From Devosia sp. (GTDB lineage Bacteria; Pseudomonadota; Alphaproteobacteria; Rhizobiales; Devosiaceae): DNA of 20,011 nucleotides. Every line of letters starts with the position of its first letter. The stretch's first letter is position 1. The notes beneath the pieces were generated by a model. That model saw only the letters and a list, made by a program, of their open reading frames with translations. It ran no database searches and was not told the origin of the DNA. Shown piece after piece: positions 7,267 through 15,079 of the stretch. The stretch covers positions 1-20,011 of the forward strand of contig JAQGJI010000128.1 in the NCBI GenBank assembly GCA_028290685.1, in the 5' to 3' direction. A program made the position numbers and the translations under genes.

Positions 7267-7647
7267 ATGCTGACAATTGGCAAGCTGGCCGCGGCCGGCG
7301 GCGTGGGCGTCGAAACGGTGCGCTTTTACCAGCGCAGGGGCCTGCTGCAGACCCCGGCTCGCAATGGCGGTATCCGCCAGTATGGGGCAGAGGACGCGCG
7401 CCGCCTGCGCTTCATCAGGCAAGCGCAGACAGCAGGATTTACCCTCGAGCAGATCAAGGAGCTGCTGGAGCTCGACGCGGGGGAAGATCGCAGCCGCGCG
7501 CGCGCCCTGGCGCAGACGCGGATCAAGGCGCTCGATGCCAAGATCGCCGAGCTGCAACATGCCCGGGATGCGCTGCAGCGGTTGGCCAGCGAGTGCGCCG
7601 CGGGGAGCACCGGAGCCTGTCCGATCCTGGCCTCGTTCGAGGTCTGA
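7267..7647 (+). CDS. MerR family regulator lacking one mercury cysteine
   Basis: A 126-residue dimeric activator/repressor. The winged helix-turn-helix fills 1-60 (LTIGKLAAAGGVGVETVRFYQRRGLL), then the dimer helix (about 75-108) and a metal-loop region ending CPILASFE. Alignment by eye with Tn501 MerR is strong, but the first mercury ligand (Cys82 there) is Arg75 here; Cys110 and Cys118 remain at about the places of Cys117 and Cys126. A canonical three-cysteine Hg(II) site is therefore not present; the signal could be another thiophilic metal or redox state. AAGGG at 7257-7261 precedes the ATG. No merT, merP or merA is nearby. It presumably controls the divergent glutaredoxin fusion. Confidence 0.9.
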   Translation: MLTIGKLAAAGGVGVETVRFYQRRGLLQTPARNGGIRQYGAEDARRLRFIRQAQTAGFTLEQIKELLELDAGEDRSRARALAQTRIKALDAKIAELQHARDALQRLASECAAGSTGACPILASFEV

Positions 7648-7651
7648 GCGC

Positions 7652-7670
7652 GCCCGGCGCCACGCCGGGC
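7652..7670. repeat. GC hairpin between convergent merR and tadC
   Basis: GCCCGGCG (7652-7659) pairs perfectly with CGCCGGGC (7663-7670) over a three-base loop, five bases after the merR stop and eight before the tadC stop. It lacks a T-run on either side; a role in ending or stabilising the two converging transcripts is plausible but unproved. Confidence 0.5.
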
Positions 7671-7677
7671 AGCGGGG

Positions 7678-8688
7678 CTAGCCCGCGCCCCCGCTTGCCG
7701 CGCCGCCGGGTCCGAACACCTTGATCATGGCGGGAGCAATGATGACGATGAACAGGACGGGCAGGAAAAACAGGATCAATGGAACAGTGAGCTTGGGCGG
7801 CAGGGATGCGGCCTTCTTTTCGGCGTCCATCATGCGCCCTTCGCGGCCTTCCTCGGCCATGACGCGCAGGGCCTGGCCGACCGAGGTGCCATAGCGATCG
7901 GCCTGGATCAGCGCCGTCATGACCGAGCGAACGCCGTCAAGCCCGGTGCGGCGGCCCAGATTGTCGTAGGCGCGGCCCCGGTCTTCAAGAAACGCCAGTT
8001 CGGCGGTAGTCAATGTCAGCTCCTCGGCAAGCTCGGGGCTTTGCTGGCCGATTTCCCTGGCAACGCGCTTCAGGGCGTGCTCCATCGACATGCCCGCTTC
8101 CACGCACAGCAACATCAGATCCAGGCAGTCGGGCCAGGCGCGCTTGATCGAAAACTGGCGCTTGCTCGTGCTGTTCTTGAGCAGAAGGATCGGCAGATAA
8201 GCTCCCACCAGCCCGCCGCCGATGGCGTAGACGATGTTAAGATAGAGCGGACGACCGCCCGGACTGAGGAAGACCAGGTAACATCCCAGTGCCACGAAAA
8301 TGCCGAGCGGGGTGGCCAGGCGCATAAACAGAAATGTCGTTAGATGCCCCTGCCCGCGAAAGCCCGCCATGGCGAGCTTGTCCAGGGTTGCATCATCCTG
8401 AAACGCCTTCTTGAGGTCGAAGCGTTCGACGACGTTTTTCATGTAGGTCTTGGTTTCGCCGTTGCGGCGAATGCCGCGCCCGTCCGCGGCCGGGGTTGCG
8501 CCGCGCAGGCGGGCCATCTCGTCGAGCCGCAATTTCTCGCGCTCCAGCGCCACGCGCTTGATGCGGGACTTCATCTCGGACTTGACGAGAAAGCTCGAGC
8601 CGAAGGTGAACACCACGGCGGCAGCGGAAATGGCGGCCAGAACCGAAATCAGGAATTCGCGGCTGCTGAGCAAGGCAACGATGTTCAT
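7678..8688 (-). CDS. tadC: Tad pilus inner-membrane platform protein TadC
   Basis: A 336-residue type II/IV secretion GspF-like protein (T2SSF domain about 180-310) that forms the inner-membrane platform with TadB. Membrane helices are visible at about 12-30, 120-142, 149-170 and 302-326. The core segment DLMLLCVEAGMSMEHALKRV is typical of the family. The ATG follows TAGGAGAAGG, in which the ribosome site overlaps the tadB stop codon, so the two genes are translationally linked nine bases apart. It is the last gene of the minus-strand cluster and is followed by a GC hairpin and the convergent merR; tadD does not follow it. Confidence 0.95.
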   Translation of the reverse strand: MNIVALLSSREFLISVLAAISAAAVVFTFGSSFLVKSEMKSRIKRVALEREKLRLDEMARLRGATPAADGRGIRRNGETKTYMKNVVERFDLKKAFQDDATLDKLAMAGFRGQGHLTTFLFMRLATPLGIFVALGCYLVFLSPGGRPLYLNIVYAIGGGLVGAYLPILLLKNSTSKRQFSIKRAWPDCLDLMLLCVEAGMSMEHALKRVAREIGQQSPELAEELTLTTAELAFLEDRGRAYDNLGRRTGLDGVRSVMTALIQADRYGTSVGQALRVMAEEGREGRMMDAEKKAASLPPKLTVPLILFFLPVLFIVIIAPAMIKVFGPGGAASGGAG

Positions 8689-8697
8689 GGCCTTCTC

Positions 8698-9672
8698 CTA
8701 GTATTCGAACTTGACCATGCGGCTCATCACGAACACGCCCATCGACAGCATGATGATGCCGATACCCAGCCAGATATGGCCCAGCGTGCTGGCAACCAGA
8801 GGCAGCAAATAGGTGGGTGAGGTAATCGACACCAATATCGCCACCACGAAAGGCAAGGAGCCGATGATGCCGGCGGATGCCTTGGCTTCGGACGACATGG
8901 CCTTGATCTTCTGCTTCATTTTCTTGCGGTTGCGCAGCACCTTGGCCAGATTGCCCAGCGCTTCGCTGAGGTTACCGCCGGCCTGTTGCTGAACCGTGAT
9001 CACGACAACGAAGAAGTTCACTTCCGGCAAGGGCACCCGGTCGAGCAGCACGCCGACGGCCTCGGTCATCGACATGCCAAAGGATTGTTGATCCAGCACG
9101 CGGCCAAACTCGGACTTGACGGGCTCCTTGGCGTCCCTGGCAACGACGCGGATGGAATCGTTGAGCGGCAGCCCGGTCTTGACGCCGCGCACGATCGCCT
9201 CGACCGCATTGGGCAGCTCGTCCAGAAACAGGCTCTGGTATTTCTTGCGCTTGCGGCCGACCCACCAGCGCGGCGCCAGGTAGGCACTCGCCACGCCAAA
9301 CACCGGCGCCAGAAAGACCGGCACCTGCATCATGACCAGCGCGAGCGTGACGCCAACACCGAAAATGACGCTGTTGCGAATAAAGGCCGCCGGCTTGATG
9401 GTCATGCCGGCCTGGAACAGCAGTTTGGCCAGGGTCAGGCGCTTCTTGGTGTGAATGGTGTCGTTCTGCTGCTTGAGAACCCGCTGTACATCCTTGCGGC
9501 GCTGGTCGCGGTTGCGCGTGGCATCGCTCTCCAGGCGGTTGACGCGCACTTCCCCCTGCAACGCCTTGCGGCGCTGCGCCGCGCGCCCACCGCCCAGCGC
9601 CGAGGGCACCAGGGCAAAACCCAGCGCCCCAACAGTCAACATGGCCAATATCACAATCAGGATCAGGTTCAT
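8698..9672 (-). CDS. tadB: Tad pilus inner-membrane platform protein TadB
   Basis: A 324-residue GspF-like partner of TadC. An N-terminal helix (2-23) is followed by a basic stretch, a hydrophobic pair near 98-140, the T2SSF domain (about 150-275, including GVKTGLPLNDSIRVVA and QQQAGGNLSEALGNL) and two C-terminal helices (about 262-285 and 298-318). The glycine-rich QAGGNL segment is a family mark. The ATG begins only four bases after the cpaF stop, with little ribosome site of its own, which suggests coupling to cpaF translation. Expected to transmit ATPase motion to pilin insertion. Confidence 0.96.
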   Translation of the reverse strand: MNLILIVILAMLTVGALGFALVPSALGGGRAAQRRKALQGEVRVNRLESDATRNRDQRRKDVQRVLKQQNDTIHTKKRLTLAKLLFQAGMTIKPAAFIRNSVIFGVGVTLALVMMQVPVFLAPVFGVASAYLAPRWWVGRKRKKYQSLFLDELPNAVEAIVRGVKTGLPLNDSIRVVARDAKEPVKSEFGRVLDQQSFGMSMTEAVGVLLDRVPLPEVNFFVVVITVQQQAGGNLSEALGNLAKVLRNRKKMKQKIKAMSSEAKASAGIIGSLPFVVAILVSITSPTYLLPLVASTLGHIWLGIGIIMLSMGVFVMSRMVKFEY

Positions 9673-9676
9673 GAGG

Positions 9677-11170
9677 TCAGGAATCCAGCAGTTCGCGCTG
9701 CTCGGTGTTGGATTTTTCCAGCGCCTCGATCAGATTGGCTTCTTCGTTGAAATAGCGCGCCCGCTCGGCAAATTGCGGCTTGGTGATGCCGGTGGAGCGG
9801 TGGCGGCCCACCAGCATGCCGCTGCTGTCTTCCCCGATGATATCGTACAGGAAGATGTCCTGCGTCACGATGACATCGCTTTCCATCCCGAGGATTTCAG
9901 TGATGTGGGTGATGCGGCGCGAGCCATCGCGCAGGCGGGCCGCCTGCACCACGACGTCGATGGACGAGGTGATCATCTCGCGAATGGTGCGGCTGGGAAG
10001 CGAGTAGCCACCCATGGTGATCATGGATTCAAGACGGCTGAGGGCTTCGCGCGGCGAGTTGGCGTGCAGCGTGCCCATGGAGCCGTCATGGCCCGTATTC
10101 ATCGCCTGGAGCAGATCGAAGCTTTCAGGGCCGCGCACTTCGCCCACGATGATGCGCTCGGGGCGCATGCGCAGGCAGTTCTTGATGAGATCGCGCATGG
10201 TGATCTCGCCCTCGCCCTCAAGGTTGGGCGGGCGGGTTTCGAGGCGCACCACATGCGGCTGCTGAAGCTGAAGTTCGGCCGAGTCTTCGCAGGTGATGAC
10301 GCGCTCGTCTTTTTCGATAAAGGCGGTGAGGCAATTGAGCAGCGTCGTCTTGCCCGAGCCGGTACCGCCCGAAATCAGCACGTTGGCGCGCACCCGGCCC
10401 AGGATGCGCAGCACTTCGGCGCCTTCGGGCGAGATGGAATTGTATTTGACCAGCTGCTGGAGGGTCAGCTTGTCCTTCTTGAATTTACGGATCGTGAGGG
10501 CGGCGCCATCGATGGCCAGGGGCGGCGCGATGACGTTGACGCGCGACCCGTCGGGCAGGCGGGCGTCGCAGATGGGGGAGCTTTCATCGACACGGCGGCC
10601 GACCTGGGACACGATGCGCTGGCAGACGTTCATCAGGTGCGCGTCGTCGCGAAACCGCACATTGGTCAGCTTCACCTTGCCGGCGACTTCGATGTAGCAG
10701 CGCTGCGAGCCGTTGACCATGATATCGGCGATATCGTCGCGCGCCAGCAGCGGCTCGAGCGGCCCATAGCCCAGCACGTCGTTGCAGATGTCCTCGAGCA
10801 GATCCTCCTGCTCGGAAATGGACATGATGATGGATTTGAGCGCGATGTTTTCGGCGACGATGTCGCGGATTTCCTCGCGCGCGGCATCCATCTCCATGGT
10901 TGCAAGCTGGCTGAGATCGATCGAGTCGATCAGCGCATTGAAGATGGCCGACTTGGTCTGGAAATATTCCTTGTCGCGGGCGGCCTCGACAGGGGCGCGG
11001 ACATCCACGATTTCCTCGCTGCCGCGCATGCGCGCCGCCATGGCCTCCGCTTCGGCGGCGCGCCGGATGGCAGCCGGGCTCTCGACGCGTGGCGCCGCGC
11101 TCGGCACGGGTCGCGCGGCTTCGCCGACGCCGGGCGTGTTGCCGCCAAAGGATGTACGCTTACCGAACAT
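9677..11170 (-). CDS. cpaF: Tad pilus assembly ATPase CpaF/TadA
   Basis: A 497-residue secretion ATPase that powers Flp pilus extension and, in Tad systems, retraction as well. Residues 1-70 are a variable, partly Ala/Arg-rich N-terminus; an all-alpha region and N-terminal domain follow to about 235. The ATPase core shows Walker A GGTGSGKTT (268-276), Asp box TCEDSAELQL (293-302), Walker B RIIVGEVRG (339-347) and His box GHDGSMGTLHANS (360-372). Size and motif order match CpaF. The start is the ATG at 11170, with a weak AGGAC upstream and a 27-base gap after cpaE. It is the fourth gene in the cpaB-tadC run. Confidence 0.97.
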   Translation of the reverse strand: MFGKRTSFGGNTPGVGEAARPVPSAAPRVESPAAIRRAAEAEAMAARMRGSEEIVDVRAPVEAARDKEYFQTKSAIFNALIDSIDLSQLATMEMDAAREEIRDIVAENIALKSIIMSISEQEDLLEDICNDVLGYGPLEPLLARDDIADIMVNGSQRCYIEVAGKVKLTNVRFRDDAHLMNVCQRIVSQVGRRVDESSPICDARLPDGSRVNVIAPPLAIDGAALTIRKFKKDKLTLQQLVKYNSISPEGAEVLRILGRVRANVLISGGTGSGKTTLLNCLTAFIEKDERVITCEDSAELQLQQPHVVRLETRPPNLEGEGEITMRDLIKNCLRMRPERIIVGEVRGPESFDLLQAMNTGHDGSMGTLHANSPREALSRLESMITMGGYSLPSRTIREMITSSIDVVVQAARLRDGSRRITHITEILGMESDVIVTQDIFLYDIIGEDSSGMLVGRHRSTGITKPQFAERARYFNEEANLIEALEKSNTEQRELLDS

Positions 11171-11197
11171 GGTCGTCCTACCGTTTCAAGCGGACCG

Positions 11198-12469
11198 TCA
11201 GGCCCGCTTCTTGAGAAACGAGGGCAGCTTCATCGCCTTGGATGACTTGCCCCCGTGATGTGTTGCGCTGCGGCCCGTGACGTGCATGCCGATGGCGCGG
11301 TAGATGTCATTGATCTTGTTGTTGGCCGCCACTTCCGCGATCATCTGGCCATTGTTGGCCGCAGTGCCGAACAGGGCGGCGTCGAACGGGATCTGGCCCA
11401 GCAATTGGCACTCGACCGATTGGGCGAACTCGGCGGCGTGGATTTCGGGCCGGCGCGGCATGCCTATCTTGTTGAGAACCAGCGACGGCGCGTTCTCGGT
11501 GGGCCGCAGGGCCTTGATGGTATCGGACAGGTTCTTGGCATTGCGCAGATTGGCAAGGTCGGGTTCGGCAACGATCACCACTTCATCGATGGTGGCAAGC
11601 GTGTGGCGCACCCAGGCGGTCCAGGCGTGCGGAATGTCGAGCACCACGACAGGCATGGTGTTCTGGCACATTTCAACGATGGCCTCGAACTCGCGCTCTT
11701 CGAAATCGAAGGTGCGATCCAGCGTCACGGGCGCGGTCAGCAGGTTGATGTGGTTGGCCGCCTTGCTCATCAGGCGATCCAGCATGGTCGGGTCGACCTT
11801 CTGGTTGGCCATGACGGCGTCGGCCAGCCCATGGGGCGGATCCTGATTGAAGTTGAGGCCCGCCGTGCCAAAGGGCAGGTCCATGTCCAGGATCACGCTG
11901 TCCTGGCGCAACACGGTGGCAATGGCCCAGCACACATTGTGCCCCACCGTCGAGCCCCCGGCGCCTCCCTTGGCGGAGATGAAGCCCACCGTACGCCCGA
12001 TCGGGGCAGCATTTTCGGCGGCAAAAAGCTCGGTTATCGCCGTCACGATCTGCGAAGACGTCGCGGGCAGCACGATGTATTCGGAGATGCCCGAGCGGAT
12101 CAGCGCGCGGTAGAGCACCACGTCGTTGACATGGCCCAGCACCACCACGCGCGTCGAGGCGTCGCACACTTCGGCCAGGCGCTCCAGCGCTGCGGGCATT
12201 TCGGCGGGGGCATGCCCGGTCTCGACAATGATCAGATTGGGCGTGGGATTGGCCTTGTAGGTTTCCACTGCACCCTCGATGCCGCCATTGTGGGTGGTCA
12301 GTGCTACCTTGGACATGCGCCGGTCGTGGATGGCGCTTTCAACCAGTTGGGCGGTTTGTGAATTCTCACAAAACGCCTGGATGGTGATGCGCGGAATAAG
12401 ACGCGCACCCTGGGCGATGTCGGCCGCAGGCTCGTCCTTGGACCGGATTTCGGGGCTGAGAAAACTCAT
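11198..12469 (-). CDS. cpaE: Tad pilus localisation ATPase CpaE/TadZ
   Basis: A 423-residue MinD/ParA-like protein that places the pilus machine at the cell pole. Residues about 28-150 form a receiver-like domain, and 160-400 form the P-loop domain with the deviant Walker A KGGAGGST (167-174) and DMDLPFGTAGL (195-205). I start at the ATG at 12469 (MSFLSPEIR); the frame extends to 12616 but that part overlaps the end of cpaC and reads as shadow. AAGGAG lies 11 bases upstream, a slightly long spacing, so an in-frame GTG four codons earlier is a weaker option. It follows cpaC after only 40 bases, leaving no room for cpaD. The protein ends in a basic segment (SFLKKRA). Confidence 0.94.
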   Translation of the reverse strand: MSFLSPEIRSKDEPAADIAQGARLIPRITIQAFCENSQTAQLVESAIHDRRMSKVALTTHNGGIEGAVETYKANPTPNLIIVETGHAPAEMPAALERLAEVCDASTRVVVLGHVNDVVLYRALIRSGISEYIVLPATSSQIVTAITELFAAENAAPIGRTVGFISAKGGAGGSTVGHNVCWAIATVLRQDSVILDMDLPFGTAGLNFNQDPPHGLADAVMANQKVDPTMLDRLMSKAANHINLLTAPVTLDRTFDFEEREFEAIVEMCQNTMPVVVLDIPHAWTAWVRHTLATIDEVVIVAEPDLANLRNAKNLSDTIKALRPTENAPSLVLNKIGMPRRPEIHAAEFAQSVECQLLGQIPFDAALFGTAANNGQMIAEVAANNKINDIYRAIGMHVTGRSATHHGGKSSKAMKLPSFLKKRA

Positions 12470-12509
12470 GACAATAAACACTCCTTCGCCAGGGATCGCC
12501 GCAGCGAAC

Positions 12510-13904
12510 CTAGTCGAGAACAAAACCCACGGAACCAGAGATGCTGCCGCGCATCTCCCCTGTTGTACCCACGCCGTACATGGACTCCAGCTTGCCCAAA
12601 AAAATGGCCTCGGCATCGCTCGCCGCGTATGAATTATCGGTTGGAACCGCGATGGCGTTGAGGGGACTGGGGGCGACCAGATAGGGCGTCACCAAAATCA
12701 CCAGCTCGGTCTGCTGCGACTGGAAATCGCGTGAGCGGAACAGGGCACCCAGGATCGGGATGTTCCCCAAACCCGGCAACTGGTCGATCTGCTGGCTCGA
12801 TCGCTCCTGGAGCAGGCCACCAATGGCCAGGGTGGTGCCCGGCTGCAGCTCCACGACGGTCTTGGCCGAGCGGTTGGTGATGGCGAAGCTGCCAGCCTGG
12901 ACTTCGGAAACCCCGGTATCGATCGTCAGCCCGATGACATTGTTGCTCTTCACCACGGGGGTGAAGCTCAGGTTCACGCCGTATTCCTTGTAGGTGATGA
13001 CAATATTGCCATCCTCGTCCCGCACCGGGATGGGGAACTCGCCGCCGACCTTGAATTCGGCGGGCTGCCCGGAAATGGCGGTCAGCGTGGGCTGGGCCAG
13101 GATGCGCAGACCCCGGCGCGATTCGAGCGCCCTGATCGCCGCATCGATTTGCACATTGCCGATGCCGAACGTGCCGTTCGCGCCATTGCTGGTGGACAGG
13201 GCGCCAGCATTGTTGAAACCGAGATTGACGCTGCCGATGCTGAGCGTGCCCGACAGGTTGACGCCGAACTGCTTGGCAACATCGCGGTTCACTTCCGACA
13301 CAGTGACCTGCAGCATGACCTGCTGGGCTCCGGCCACATCCAGAATGTTGGCAACATTTTTGGGATCGCCGGCAAACTGGATAGCCACGGCCGTGGCGCG
13401 TTCGAGATCCTGGCCCGACAGGACGGTGCCGGTCAGCACCACGCGATTGGTGTCATCGCCCAGCGTCACCGATTCAACCCGGATGTTGGAGCCCGGGATG
13501 ACGCGCGCCAGTGCGCTCTCAAGGGCGTTCCCGACCTGGGATGGCTCCTCGAGCACCTTGACGTCGAGCACGGCAATAGTGCGGCCCTGATCATCGACAA
13601 AGAAGACGTTGGTGTCCCCACCCGTCACGCCCTGCAGAATGGCGCGGGTGTGGGTGCGCATGATAGCCGCCGCGACGTCTGGCTGCGAGACGATTACCTC
13701 GGCCGCTCCTGCGGGCAAATCCACCAGCACCGTCTTGTTGATCTCGATTTCCATCTTGCGGGTGGCGCCATAGGCGTTGGGCGAAATCACGATATGGGTT
13801 TCCCCCGCCAGTACCGGCAAGGCCGTCATCGCGGTGGCAGACAGGAGCATGCCGAACACACTGGCCCTGAGCAGGCGCAATATTGTCTTGGGGGTACTGG
13901 GCAT
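12510..13904 (-). CDS. cpaC: Tad pilus outer-membrane secretin CpaC/RcpA
   Basis: A 464-residue secretin that forms the outer-membrane channel for the Flp pilus. A signal peptide covers 1-33 (ending PVLAG). An N-terminal pilus domain (about 46-117, KMEIEINKTVLVDLPAGAAEV) is followed by a BON-like segment (about 124-195) and the secretin domain (about 215-420), with the typical VGGEFPIPV and GGLLQE segments and the IPILGALFRS strand region near the end. I start at the ATG at 13904 (MPSTPKTILRLLRASVF), which follows a GGTGGAG six bases upstream and lies just behind the cpaB stop; the frame's extension to 14030 overlaps cpaB. cpaC and cpaB are separated by 13 bases. Confidence 0.96.
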   Translation of the reverse strand: MPSTPKTILRLLRASVFGMLLSATAMTALPVLAGETHIVISPNAYGATRKMEIEINKTVLVDLPAGAAEVIVSQPDVAAAIMRTHTRAILQGVTGGDTNVFFVDDQGRTIAVLDVKVLEEPSQVGNALESALARVIPGSNIRVESVTLGDDTNRVVLTGTVLSGQDLERATAVAIQFAGDPKNVANILDVAGAQQVMLQVTVSEVNRDVAKQFGVNLSGTLSIGSVNLGFNNAGALSTSNGANGTFGIGNVQIDAAIRALESRRGLRILAQPTLTAISGQPAEFKVGGEFPIPVRDEDGNIVITYKEYGVNLSFTPVVKSNNVIGLTIDTGVSEVQAGSFAITNRSAKTVVELQPGTTLAIGGLLQERSSQQIDQLPGLGNIPILGALFRSRDFQSQQTELVILVTPYLVAPSPLNAIAVPTDNSYAASDAEAIFLGKLESMYGVGTTGEMRGSISGSVGFVLD

Positions 13905-13917
13905 GCTGGTCTCCACC

Positions 13918-14841
13918 CTAGCGGGGTATTTCTTGCGGGGTTGGAACCGGTGCCGGCTCGGAAGCAATGGCGGGCAAGGCACTTGCAGGCTGCTGCCGGG
14001 CAGGCGTGGCGATGGTCCGCGGGCTGACACTGCTCACCACGGCACCGGCACTGATGCTCTGCTCCTTGCCGAAGCGGATCAGGCGAACGGTCTGGTTGGT
14101 GGCAACAGAGGGCGCATTGTCCTTGAAGTCGGCCACCGAGCGCAAGGCCAGGGCCAGCTGGCCCTCGGTGGCGGCAAGCACCAGCGTTTGCGCCTGGCCC
14201 GGGTCAAGTTCGAGCGTGGCGATCGTGTCGGCGTCGAAGGTGACCGGCGTCGGGGACGATGCTGCCGGGTCTTGCTGGCCCCCGCTGGCGCCCACTTCGC
14301 CCAGCCGCTTGCCAATGGCCAGAATGCGCACATTGGAGAGCACAACCTCGGAGTGCTTGCCGGCCGGGGTGCTGGTGGTGAGCAGCACGTCGACCCGGTC
14401 ATTGGGCAGCACGAAGCCGCCCGCGCTGGATTCGGCGCTGACGGGAACCGACACGGCGCGCATGCCTTGCGCCAGAACAGCCGACAGATAGCCCTGGTCG
14501 GTGCGCGCCAGCTTGGCTTCGCGGATGGGTTCGCCGGGGAAAAACTCAAAGCGCGCCACAGCACCGCTCAGATCGGCGGTGGCGTCGGGCATGGCGGCGA
14601 TGGTGACGTATTCCCCCCGCACCGCGCCGTCGGGCCATTCCTGCCATTGCAGATTGGATGGCCCCAGCCGTTCACCGACGCCAATGGGCGCACTGGCCAC
14701 CAGGATCTGGGTCTTGGCTTCCTGCACCACCTCGGTTGTTACCACCTGCACCGGCGCAGGGCCGCCCCGCGTCACCAGAAAAGCTGCCAGCCCACCTGCA
14801 AGGATGGCCACAAGCAGCAAAATCAACCGGGCCGGCTTCAT
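13918..14841 (-). CDS. cpaB: Tad pilus periplasmic protein CpaB/RcpC
   Basis: A 307-residue protein with an N-terminal membrane anchor (5-24) and a periplasmic body. It contains a SAF-type domain (about 45-115, ILVASAPIGVGERLGPSNLQW) and a RcpC/CpaB region (about 120-270, with PVSAESSAGGFVLPNDRVDVLLT), then a Pro/Ala-rich tail. It is the first gene of the minus-strand run cpaB-cpaC-cpaE-cpaF-tadB-tadC. GGAG lies about nine bases before the ATG. The 238-base leader back to cpaA holds a CtrA-like box, an 8-bp inverted repeat and a short reading frame whose stop overlaps the cpaB start (ATGA), so the operon may have its own promoter and translational control. Confidence 0.95.
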   Translation of the reverse strand: MKPARLILLLVAILAGGLAAFLVTRGGPAPVQVVTTEVVQEAKTQILVASAPIGVGERLGPSNLQWQEWPDGAVRGEYVTIAAMPDATADLSGAVARFEFFPGEPIREAKLARTDQGYLSAVLAQGMRAVSVPVSAESSAGGFVLPNDRVDVLLTTSTPAGKHSEVVLSNVRILAIGKRLGEVGASGGQQDPAASSPTPVTFDADTIATLELDPGQAQTLVLAATEGQLALALRSVADFKDNAPSVATNQTVRLIRFGKEQSISAGAVVSSVSPRTIATPARQQPASALPAIASEPAPVPTPQEIPR

Positions 14842-14879
14842 GTCTCACTCCGATTGCGTAGGAGGAGGGACATGTCCAT
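14838..14879 (-). CDS. Possible leader peptide overlapping the cpaB start
   Basis: A 13-codon frame (MDMSLLLRNRSET) ends in a TGA that overlaps the cpaB ATG as ATGA. The inner ATG at 14873 (11 codons) has GTGGAG six bases upstream, better placed than the site of many full genes here. The frame also contains the cpaB ribosome site, so ribosomes finishing it would sit on the cpaB start. It is too short to judge by composition; coincidence is quite possible. Confidence 0.3.
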   Translation of the reverse strand: MDMSLLLRNRSET

Positions 14880-14909
14880 CTCCACGCGAACAAGTTTGCA
14901 CCCAAAGCA

Positions 14910-14924
14910 TCAAAGTTTGGTTAA
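14910..14924 (-). promoter_or_regulatory. CtrA-like box upstream of cpaB
   Basis: On the minus strand TTAA-N7-TTGA, one mismatch from TTAA-N7-TTAA, about 69 bases before the cpaB start codon. It overlaps the left arm of the inverted repeat at 14911-14935. CtrA binding is inferred. Confidence 0.45.
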
Positions 14925-14935
14925 TCGAAACTTTG
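14911..14935. repeat. 8-bp inverted repeat in the cpaB leader
   Basis: CAAAGTTT (14911-14918) and AAACTTTG (14928-14935) are perfect inverted arms around a nine-base spacer that contains TTAA. The arms are about 21 bp across, the size of a dimeric operator; as RNA they could form a weak hairpin. No T-run follows. Confidence 0.5.
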
Positions 14936-15079
14936 CCGGAAGAGTTAACCGAAGGTGAATCCTGCCAGTCATGCAAGGATGGGTGTCCAGCGGCCCCGTC
15001 AGAACAAGCATTGCCGGTGTGCTCTTGTGTATTGAGCAGCGCCCGCAATCGCCATTACCAGCACTCCACTTGGCTTTAT

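Noticed and set aside
7267..7647. Mercury resistance operon
   Set aside because: Only a MerR-like regulator and a glutaredoxin-MauE fusion are present. There is no merA, merT or merP, and the regulator lacks one of the three mercury cysteines.
9455..11245. 596-codon plus-strand frame antisense to tadB and cpaF
   Set aside because: It is the mirror of two clear genes with all motifs on the other strand. Third-position GC bias keeps the antisense frame open; its translation is rich in His, Asp, Gly and Val and has no domain.
13777..14958. 393-codon plus-strand frame antisense to cpaB/cpaC
   Set aside because: Shadow of cpaB and of the cpaC start. Only its last 28 codons (14872-14958) follow a good AGGAGGAGGG, but this G-rich run is also explained as part of the cpaB leader on the other strand.
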